A stretch of DNA of 64,000 nucleotides, taken from contig NZ_AYYK01000008.1 of assembly GCF_001436095.1 (NCBI RefSeq), forward strand, positions 186,295 to 250,294, read 5' to 3'. The notes beneath the pieces are model-generated. The model was not told the origin of the DNA and did no database searches. It saw only the letters and a list, made by a program, of their open reading frames with translations. How positions within the stretch are numbered: position 1 is the stretch's first letter; every line of letters starts with the position of its first letter. Shown here one piece after another: positions 16,301-25,617 of the stretch. Origin of the DNA: Lapidilactobacillus dextrinicus DSM 20335. Its GTDB lineage: Bacteria; Bacillota; Bacilli; Lactobacillales; Lactobacillaceae. A program made the translations under genes and the position numbers.

Positions 16301-19283
16301 CTAAAGAGTATTGAATGTAAATTACGACGCGATTATTAAAGTAATCAAAAACGCGGGAGTTTTTATCTAAAGAGTATTGAATGTAAATCACACCAACGCG
16401 AATTGGGCAATTCCCGAACAATCAGTTTTTATCTAAAGAGTATTGAATGTAAATGATGAAATGGTCTTTCGAACAATGTATCGAACAATTGTTTTTATCT
16501 AAAGAGTATTGAATGTAAATTTCATAAATTTTTGAGTTGGAATTTTTGTCGCTTTGGTTTTTATCTAAAGAGTATTGAATGTAAATATCAATTCTTGTGC
16601 CAAATCAAAGAATAAGTTATTAGTTTTTATCTAAAGAGTATTGAATGTAAATCAAGGTTTCTCAAACATTATCTCAACGCCTGACGCTTGTTTTTATCTA
16701 AAGAGTATTGAATGTAAATTTAACACGACCGGCGCTAGTGTATTGCCACAGGTCAGTTTTTATCTAAAGAGTATTGAATGTAAATTACTTGTAGTATCTG
16801 ATACATTCCAATCAGATTGAGTTTTTATCTAAAGAGTATTGAATGTAAATATATGCGACAAAATCGCCGGGCGATTTCACGCAATTGTTTTTATCTAAAG
16901 AGTATTGAATGTAAATGAAGGTTCGGACAAGCCGATTACGTTAAAGGGTTACAGTTTTTATCTAAAGAGTATTGAATGTAAATGATGTTGATACTGGCGA
17001 GCCATCAAAGCTAATGCCGTTTTTATCTAAAGAGTATTGAATGTAAATTGCGTCAAGCTATGTACCATTTTGAAGACTTTGCAGTTTTTATCTAAAGAGT
17101 ATTGAATGTAAATAAGTTCCGCGCAATGGGTGATTATCAAGTCGCAACAGTTTTTATCTAAAGAGTATTGAATGTAAATTTCTATAATAAAATCTTAATT
17201 GAAGTTAAATAAATGTTTTTATCTAAAGAGTATTGAATGTAAATGATTAACTTTGACCAGGTCTATCAGTGGTTACTCCACGTTTTTATCTAAAGAGTAT
17301 TGAATGTAAATCGGTATCAATAACTGCGTATTCATTGACGTTATTAGGTTTTTATCTAAAGAGTATTGAATGTAAATTTCAACCCTGGTAGATTAGCCAA
17401 GGCACTACCCACGTTTTTATCTAAAGAGTATTGAATGTAAATGTAGCAATATTAAGTGTACTCATGGCGACAGAAACTGTTTTTATCTAAAGAGTATTGA
17501 ATGTAAATAAACCAAGTTGAGCATTCTGCGGACTAACAATATCGTTTTTATCTAAAGAGTATTGAATGTAAATAACAATCACCGGGCGCTTTCAGTCAGT
17601 TATGAACCGTTTTTATCTAAAGAGTATTGAATGTAAATCTCAAACATCTGAGTCACCTTGCCAATCTCTATGTTGTTTTTATCTAAAGAGTATTGAATGT
17701 AAATAATAGCTAAATTGTGAAGTAAGTACGGAACAACATTGTTTTTATCTAAAGAGTATTGAATGTAAATCGGTGAGTATCAACTGACCAATCTACATCA
17801 GTAAAGTTTTTATCTAAAGAGTATTGAATGTAAATAGCGATAAAATTAGCGGTTATAGTTTTTGGCAATCGTTTTTATCTAAAGAGTATTGAATGTAAAT
17901 AAGAAAGAAATGCAACGTATCGCTGATGAGCAAGACGTTTTTATCTAAAGAGTATTGAATGTAAATAACGGTAAAATCGCCAAACTGGTAGCTAATTTAG
18001 CGTTTTTATCTAAAGAGTATTGAATGTAAATTCGATTGGTGCGTCATCAGTTAGAAAGGCATGCCCAGTTTTTATCTAAAGAGTATTGAATGTAAATTCA
18101 GGACTTTTAACGTTTCTAACCTGAATAGCTGGTGTTTTTATCTAAAGAGTATTGAATGTAAATATTGAACGTTGGTTAGGATATGACATCTTGGGTTGAG
18201 TTTTTATCTAAAGAGTATTGAATGTAAATGAAGATGGTTCAGACCGCGTTTTGGGCTATGTAACTGTTTTTATCTAAAGAGTATTGAATGTAAATACGAC
18301 AGGCTGGGAAACAACAATTCCAAGCGTAACTGTTTTTATCTAAAGAGTATTGAATGTAAATAAGCTTGCAAACTCAATAATCTCGTTGCGCTCGTTGGTT
18401 TTTATCTAAAGAGTATTGAATGTAAATATTTAATGGATCAAATCGATAAAACGCCAAAAGAAAGTTTTTATCTAAAGAGTATTGAATGTAAATAGACTAC
18501 TCGTCATCTTTGAGTAATCAACGCCAAGTTTTTATCTAAAGAGTATTGAATGTAAATTCGGCAACACGAATACCAAATTCCTTGACCAAATCATGTTTTT
18601 ATCTAAAGAGTATTGAATGTAAATTTTATTGCACGTTTCTTGCAATCTACCAACCAAGTTGTTTTTATCTAAAGAGTATTGAATGTAAATTCGGCAACAC
18701 GAATACCAAATTCCTTGACCAAATCATGTTTTTATCTAAAGAGTATTGAATGTAAATTTTTTAAGGCTTCACCCATATCGCTTGCTTCAGCAGTTTTTAT
18801 CTAAAGAGTATTGAATGTAAATCATTTAGCGTCCTGAATATTAACGTAGACTCGCTTCGTTTTTATCTAAAGAGTATTGAATGTAAATAAACTTAACAAT
18901 GTGTTTATTGGCTTTTCGCCATTTCGTTTTTATCTAAAGAGTATTGAATGTAAATAAGTTAATGAATTTCAGTAGCCGTGGTGGTCATAAGTTTTTATCT
19001 AAAGAGTATTGAATGTAAATAGGATTTCTTTGATGCTATTTCAAAGACCGGTACGGTTTTTATCTAAAGAGTATTGAATGTAAATTTGAAGTTGTTCAAT
19101 ATCAATATTATCCACTCGATTGTTTTTATCTAAAGAGTATTGAATGTAAATTAGCTACCACCACTTCGGGGTTGGCGAATCCAAACATGTTTTTATCTAA
19201 AGAGTATTGAATGTAAATCAGCTTCGGTAGTTCAACAATCAATGAACATTTGTGTTTTTATCTAATAAGTTTTGAACATTCAT
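13384..19283 (+). CRISPR. CRISPR array 1, type I-B, 90 repeats / 89 spacers
   Basis: 30-base repeat that begins GTTTTTATCT and ends GAATGTAAAT, with spacers mostly of 34-38 bases. I counted 90 repeat starts with spacings of 64 to 68 bases. Repeats are nearly identical. Repeat 5 (13648) has ACTG for AATG near its end, and the last one (19254-19283) is strongly degenerate. This places the leader at 13.2 kb and transcription on the plus strand. The repeat resembles the Listeria type I-B repeat that also ends AATGTAAAT. Spacers 11 and 12 are identical, as are spacers 79 and 81. Several spacers read as open coding frames. The terminal repeat abuts the cas4 promoter. Confidence 0.99.
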
Positions 19284-19312
19284 TGTTAAATAAATTGCAA
19301 GAATAGTATAAT
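19283..19312 (+). promoter_or_regulatory. Putative promoter of cas4-cas1-cas2
   Basis: TTGTTA (19283-19288) and TATAAT (19307-19312), 18 bases apart, directly after the degenerate last repeat of array 1 and about 67 bases before the cas4 start. Confidence 0.6.
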
Positions 19313-19379
19313 GAATTTATAAGTGAATTTATGATCAATCGGTGAACGGTTATTCTCGATGTGGGAGTGTGATTTATTG

Positions 19380-19871
19380 ATGAGGGCAATAACTGGTGGG
19401 GATATTAACTATTATTTTGTGTGTCAGCGTAAGTTGTGGCTATCAACACATCAAGTGAGATTCGAAGCTGAGAATGAGCGGGTTCAACTTGGAAGTGTGT
19501 TGGATCAGGAGAGTTATCAGCGTGAGCATCATCAACGAATGATTGACGGTGTTGTTGCGATTGACTTTATTCAAAACTGGAAAATAGTGCACGAGGTAAA
19601 ACAGTCACGCGCTATCGAAAAAGCTAGTGAATTCCAACTTAAATATTATATGTATTATCTAAAGAAAAAGGGTATAGCAATTGATCAGGGGGTTTTAGAC
19701 TATCCAAAGTTAAAAGAACGAATTGAATTACAACTCACACCAGAAGATGAGTTAGAAATCGATCAGGTTTTACATGCGATTAAGACAATAATTAATCAAG
19801 ATGAGATGCCACCAAGAACAAAGAAAAATATTTGTCGTTCATGCGCCTATCAAGAATTTTGCTTTAGTTAG
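19380..19871 (+). CDS. cas4: Cas4, CRISPR adaptation exonuclease
   Basis: 163-residue RecB-like nuclease with Fe-S cluster. One Cys near the N-terminus (VCQRKLWL) and three at the C-terminus (CRSCAYQEFC) are the cluster ligands. The nuclease core has AIDF and HEVKQS, giving the D...ExK pattern, and the QLKYYMYYLK helix. Cas4 trims and selects prespacers by PAM together with Cas1-Cas2. The start at 19380 gives the usual MRAITGGDINYYF. An ATG at 19359 would add seven residues and is less likely. Confidence 0.93.
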   Translation: MRAITGGDINYYFVCQRKLWLSTHQVRFEAENERVQLGSVLDQESYQREHHQRMIDGVVAIDFIQNWKIVHEVKQSRAIEKASEFQLKYYMYYLKKKGIAIDQGVLDYPKLKERIELQLTPEDELEIDQVLHAIKTIINQDEMPPRTKKNICRSCAYQEFCFS

Positions 19872-19893
19872 TCTATTTAGGGGTGAAGGCTGA

Positions 19894-20883
19894 ATGGAAA
19901 GCTACTATTTGTTTAGCAATGGTGATTTAAAACGTAAAGATAATGTGGTTCGATTAACACGGCAAGATGGAAAATATAAAGACTTAAAAATTGAATTAAC
20001 TCGGGATATTTTTTTATTTGGCGAAGTTTCAATGAATACAAAATGCTTAAACTTTTTGTCGCAAAATAATATTCCCTTACATCTTTTTAACTATTACGGT
20101 TACTATACAGGGAGTTTTTATCCGCGTGAGGCTAATGTTTCAGGGAAATTGTTAATTAGGCAAGTTGCAGCGCAAACTGATAAAAAGAAGAGGCTTGAAT
20201 TAGCACAAAAATTTGTTCAAGGAGCTGCACGTAACTGTTATCGTAACTTAAGTTACTATCATGGTCGGCATAAAGATGTTGGTGAAGCAATGAATCAGAT
20301 GAAAGCACTCATTAAATTAATTCCACGAACAAATGACGTTCAAGAATTAATGGGTGTTGAGGGTAATTTACACGCTATTTATTATTCTGCTTGGCCAGCA
20401 ATTTTTAATATCGATACCGGGTTTACGACAAGAGTCCGTCGCCCGCCAGATAATATGGTTAACACATTGCTATCGTTTTTGAACATGCTAACTTATAGTG
20501 TTTGTTTATCGGAAATTTATGTTAGTCAGCTTAATCCCACGATTAGTTACCTTCACGTTCCGTCTGAACGACGTTTTTCTTTATCACTAGATATTTCAGA
20601 GATTTTTAAACCATTATTAGTTGATCGCCTAATCTTTACATGTGTTAATAAACAAATCGTTACTGAATCAGATTTTGAAAATGGCTCAAATAATTGTTAT
20701 TTAAAACAAGGTGCCCAAAGAAAAATTTTGGAACAATTTGATCAAAAATTAAAACAAACGATTATGTATGAACCTTTAGGTAGGAATGTATCTTATCGGT
20801 ATTTAATTCGTTTAGAGTGTTATAAACTAATTAAAGATTTACTTCATGACGAACCATATAAACCATTTACGATGGGGTGGTGA
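19894..20883 (+). CDS. cas1: Cas1 integrase
   Basis: 329-residue Cas1 of the I-B type. Metal ligands are Glu156 (MGVEGNLH), His221 (YLHVPSERRF) and Asp233 (LSLDISEIFKP). With Cas2 it inserts new spacers at the leader end. It lies 22 bases after cas4 and is followed by cas2 with five bases between stop and start. Confidence 0.97.
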   Translation: MESYYLFSNGDLKRKDNVVRLTRQDGKYKDLKIELTRDIFLFGEVSMNTKCLNFLSQNNIPLHLFNYYGYYTGSFYPREANVSGKLLIRQVAAQTDKKKRLELAQKFVQGAARNCYRNLSYYHGRHKDVGEAMNQMKALIKLIPRTNDVQELMGVEGNLHAIYYSAWPAIFNIDTGFTTRVRRPPDNMVNTLLSFLNMLTYSVCLSEIYVSQLNPTISYLHVPSERRFSLSLDISEIFKPLLVDRLIFTCVNKQIVTESDFENGSNNCYLKQGAQRKILEQFDQKLKQTIMYEPLGRNVSYRYLIRLECYKLIKDLLHDEPYKPFTMGW

Positions 20884-20888
20884 TAAGG

Positions 20889-21170
20889 ATGTACGTCATT
20901 ATTGTTTATGATATAAGTTTAGAAAATAAAGGCGCACGCGTTTTAAACCGTGTCTTCAAAATCTGTAAAAAATATTTAACGCATGTTCAATTATCTGTTT
21001 TTGAAGGTGAGTTAACACCAGCAAAATTGACAAAACTTAAAGCAGAGTTAAATCAGTATATTCGTGACGATTTAGACTCAATTATTATTTTCACGAATCA
21101 ACGTTCAGAATGGCTTAAAAAAGAATATTTGGGACAAGATTTATCTGAGCAAACATCGGCCTTTTTCTAA
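20889..21170 (+). CDS. cas2: Cas2
   Basis: 93-residue ferredoxin-like protein with the N-terminal beta strand MYVIIVYDIS, whose Asp is the conserved position, and the LSVFEGELT segment. It is the scaffold of the Cas1-Cas2 integrase. The ATG at 20889 is preferred to a GTG at 20877 because GGGGTGG then sits at normal distance and the protein starts directly with the first strand. It is the last gene of the adaptation unit. Confidence 0.95.
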   Translation: MYVIIVYDISLENKGARVLNRVFKICKKYLTHVQLSVFEGELTPAKLTKLKAELNQYIRDDLDSIIIFTNQRSEWLKKEYLGQDLSEQTSAFF

Positions 21171-21226
21171 GACAATATAAAAATGAAGCACTGTAAATAA
21201 TGTCGCAATATGATAAGATAGACAAC

Positions 21227-21363
21227 GTTAATCTAACGATTTTGTTGGAATGTAAAAAAGTATTTCTTTAATATGGAAACTTGCTTATCTAATTAGTGTG
21301 GGATGTTTGTAGTGTTATGTATTTTAATATAAAAAGTCGCTCATTAAATGAGCGACTTTTTTA
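21227..21363 (+). ncRNA. Candidate CreR/CreA-type crRNA-like RNA
   Basis: A degenerate CRISPR repeat lies at 21227-21257. It keeps the 5' block ATCTAACGA (repeat: ATCTAAAGA) and the 3' block GAATGTAAA, with a 3-base insertion between them. The following stretch begins AAGTATTTCTTTAA (21258-21271). Thirteen of these 14 bases equal the minus strand at 21432-21419, next to CCT on the 5' side, inside the cas6 5' region. The mismatch is at position 6. A candidate -10 TATGAT (21209-21214) lies upstream and a terminator (21331-21363) downstream. I infer a processed crRNA-like RNA that guides the effector to its own promoter without cleavage. No expression evidence is available. Confidence 0.65.
21331..21363 (+). 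terminator. Terminator between cas2 and cas6
   Basis: Stem AAAAAGTCGCTCAT / ATGAGCGACTTTTT with a 4-base loop and T run. It splits the adaptation genes from the interference genes and closes the candidate crRNA-like RNA. Confidence 0.85.
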
Positions 21364-21376
21364 TTAGAATTAGTTC

Positions 21377-21404
21377 TTGTGTTTTTCTTAATAAAGTGTA
21401 TTAT
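21377..21404 (+). promoter_or_regulatory. Putative promoter of the cas6-cas3 operon
   Basis: TTGTGT (21377-21382) and TATTAT (21399-21404) with 16-base spacing, about 55 bases before the cas6 start. The site matched by the upstream spacer-like RNA covers the -10 and the transcription start (protospacer about 21397-21432). Confidence 0.6.
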
Positions 21405-21458
21405 ATAGTTGTAGTTATTTAAAGAATTACTTAGGATCAAAAACAGAGGTGGTAAGCA

Positions 21459-22211
21459 TTGAGATTTACAGTTGAATTAACTTTAAACTCAACAAAAGAG
21501 AGTATCCTTCTTGCGCCGGGTTATCAGTCTTCGCTGGTTTCATTACTAAAGTCAGCATTAGAAGTAGTTAACCCAGAGTACTTCAAGGATTTATATGAGA
21601 ATGGTAATCCGATGAAACTGTACACATTTGGTGTTTATTTTCCTAATGCCAAATTCACACATGAAGGTGTTGAACTGGAGGGTGAGAATGTTAAGTTAAT
21701 TTGGAATTTTTCCTGCATTGAACCACGAATGGCAATGGTGTTTTATAACGGCATATTGTCAATTAAACAAACCGTTAATCAGCATCCGCGTCGATTAATT
21801 GGTTCAACACTGATCACTGATGTGAAAATTCATCAAATTAATTTACCAACTATTACCAGTAACACAATCACAATTAGAACACTTTCACCGATTGTATCAC
21901 GCGATCATCAAGCTAAGGATAAGGATTGGTTCTACTCATATAAAGACCCAGAGTTTATTCAAATGCTTAAACGAACGATGACGACCAAATATGAATCTTT
22001 CTTTGGTAGACTAACTCCAGCAATTATTGATAATTTTGAGGTCACGCCTATTCAGCCTAAGAAAAATGTGGTGAAATCTTATGAGAAGTGGGTCGAATGT
22101 TCGGCTGGTGTGTATGTTTTAAAAGGCCAACCAGAGTTATTAGAATTAATTCGTGATGGTGGGTTAGGCAGTCGTACTGGACTGGGGTTCGGCATGGTTG
22201 AAGTGATTTAA
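21459..22211 (+). CDS. cas6: Cas6 pre-crRNA endoribonuclease
   Basis: 250-residue RAMP protein with two ferredoxin-like folds. The Gly-rich C-terminal loop GGLGSRTGLGFGMVEVI is the Cas6 signature. It cuts within the repeats to leave an 8-base 5' handle on each crRNA. The start is a TTG at 21459 behind AGAGGTGG, giving MRFTVELTLN. First gene of the interference operon. Confidence 0.93.
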   Translation: MRFTVELTLNSTKESILLAPGYQSSLVSLLKSALEVVNPEYFKDLYENGNPMKLYTFGVYFPNAKFTHEGVELEGENVKLIWNFSCIEPRMAMVFYNGILSIKQTVNQHPRRLIGSTLITDVKIHQINLPTITSNTITIRTLSPIVSRDHQAKDKDWFYSYKDPEFIQMLKRTMTTKYESFFGRLTPAIIDNFEVTPIQPKKNVVKSYEKWVECSAGVYVLKGQPELLELIRDGGLGSRTGLGFGMVEVI

Positions 22212-22235
22212 ATTAAGAGAAAGGAGATTTAGTTA

Positions 22236-23615
22236 ATGGAACAAGCTGAAACCATTCAATTTACTATGAATGATTGGTTAAGTAATGCTGGGATTGTTGG
22301 CCTTCATAATATTTTGGCTAATGCTGATTTAAGCCCGCGTGAAAATGAGAACGTTTTATCTATGGATACCACTGATTTAGATGATTTTGCACATTATTAT
22401 TTTAAATTCTTTTTGGATCAGTATCAGTCCTTATCTAGTTATGCCAAAATTATGGCTTATCAAGAAAAGTTCAATCATTGGCAACAGACTGATTATGAAG
22501 ACTTTAGTGCTGAAGATTATGCCGATTTTAAAGATTATATTCAAAATACACTTAAATATTACGCTAAAGCGAATAGCTTTAAGAAAATCTATCCGTTGGT
22601 AATTAATCATTTGGATGTTATTCAGGCAACAAAAGAGTTACCCAAGCTGATCAATTTGACACAAAAAAATAATTTTAAGGTTAAGCGTCCTGAAATTATT
22701 GAGTTAATGAAGGAAATATCGCAGCAATTAAAGCCGATTTATGATTATTTTACGGCACCTGATGCTAAAAAATATTTCCCCGTTTTAAGTACGCTATACA
22801 CAGTTGTTAATAATACTTGGACTAACATATCTTATTTTAATCGTTCTAATAAAGAACCAGATTTTTATATAGCATATGAAAAAACGTTTGTTGATCCAGT
22901 ACGTGAATATTTAACTATCGATCATTCAAAAGATAAATATCACTGTAGTAATTGCAACCGCCCAGTCACTAAAACGGATTTATCCTATACTTTTTTAAAT
23001 GATATGGGATTTGACACTGCACGCAAAACTTCAAACGTTTGGGATTTCAACAATGATTTAACGATTTGCCCAATTTGTCAGTTGATGTACAGCTGTTCTT
23101 CTGCTGGTTTTAATTTTATTTATGGGCATGGACTTTTTGTGAATAGTAATAATAATATTGATGAATTGATCAGTATCAATCGAAAAATTAATCAGGAAAT
23201 CTGGCAATCATCAGATGATAAGCGGCAAGTAACTCCGTACGCGGCGATGATTCGTACGTTAACGGAACAGCAACTTAAGGATAAAGAATATGTTTTGGAT
23301 GATGTTCAAGTGATTGAATATGAGAATGAGCATTATCGGTTTAATATTTTGCCACGGAATATTGTTCGTTTATTTAAAAAAGACGCCGCTAGTTTTAATC
23401 GATTACGCGGCGCTAACTATTCGCTTAATGGTACGCGACATTATGTTTATGAAGAGGTCGCCGACCATGTTTTAAATAGTCAAAATTTATATTTATATGT
23501 AAACCAAATTTTAAAAATCTATTTAAGTCAACCAACTGCAGTATTTATTCAGGCGGAGCAAGTTGATGCCTTATTAAAAATTAATCATGATTTTTTGGAA
23601 GGGATGAAGAATTAA
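22236..23615 (+). CDS. cas8b: Cas8b/Cst1-type large subunit of the effector
   Basis: 459-residue Cas8 of the Cst1 (CXXC-CXXC) family. The zinc ribbon pairs are C237/C240 (YHCSNCNRP) and C278/C281 (TICPICQLM). Cas8 recognises the PAM and recruits Cas3. It lies 24 bases after cas6, with AAAGGAG before the start. The C-terminal small-subunit region that I expect in many Cas8b proteins seems to be encoded by the next, separate gene. Confidence 0.88.
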   Translation: MEQAETIQFTMNDWLSNAGIVGLHNILANADLSPRENENVLSMDTTDLDDFAHYYFKFFLDQYQSLSSYAKIMAYQEKFNHWQQTDYEDFSAEDYADFKDYIQNTLKYYAKANSFKKIYPLVINHLDVIQATKELPKLINLTQKNNFKVKRPEIIELMKEISQQLKPIYDYFTAPDAKKYFPVLSTLYTVVNNTWTNISYFNRSNKEPDFYIAYEKTFVDPVREYLTIDHSKDKYHCSNCNRPVTKTDLSYTFLNDMGFDTARKTSNVWDFNNDLTICPICQLMYSCSSAGFNFIYGHGLFVNSNNNIDELISINRKINQEIWQSSDDKRQVTPYAAMIRTLTEQQLKDKEYVLDDVQVIEYENEHYRFNILPRNIVRLFKKDAASFNRLRGANYSLNGTRHYVYEEVADHVLNSQNLYLYVNQILKIYLSQPTAVFIQAEQVDALLKINHDFLEGMKN

Positions 23616-23943
23616 TGACTGAAGAAAAGGTAACCGATTCCACAGCAATTGCCGATATTCGCAAGCAAGGCTATTTTTTGCAGAAAGCATATGAGGGCAA
23701 CAATATTAAAAAAGTTAATGGTATCGCTCTAAAGTTATTAGATGACTTACGAGCTAATAATCGTGACTTATTTATGAATCGAGTTTTGAATTCATATATG
23801 TATGCTAATAAACCAATTCCACAATTTTTTGATCAAATATTTGATTCTGATGAGCGATTTCAAGAAATTGGCTTGGCTTTTACAGCTGGCTTGATTGCTG
23901 TAATTCCAGGTAAAAATGAAGGAAAAAATAAGGAGGCAGAATA

Positions 23944-23944
<1 letters not shown>
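23615..23944 (+). CDS. Cas11-like small subunit, encoded separately
   Basis: 109-residue, probably all-helical protein with KKVNGIALKLLDDLRANNRD, FMNRVLNSYMYANKPIPQFF and FQEIGLAFTAGLIA. From memory these look like the C-terminal helical part of Cst1/Cas8b proteins, which acts as small subunit and is in some systems made from an internal start. Here it has its own ATG overlapping the cas8 stop (TAATG), in a different frame, with GGAAGGG upstream, so it is a real gene and not a frameshifted tail. It is coupled to cas7 by the same TAATG arrangement. The Cas11 assignment is inference. Confidence 0.68.
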
Positions 23945-25603
<1,659 letters not shown>

Positions 25604-25617
25604 CAGTGGAGGCAGTT

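Noticed and set aside
13513-18749. Open frames inside CRISPR array 1 that encode repeated YIQYSLDKN or FYLKSIEC peptides
   Set aside because: They are translations of the repeat itself in one frame or the other and have no ribosome-binding site.
23600-23620. Cas8 and the 109-residue frame as one gene broken by a frameshift
   Set aside because: The second frame has its own ribosome-binding site and a TAATG coupling, repeated at the next junction (23944), which is normal operon design.
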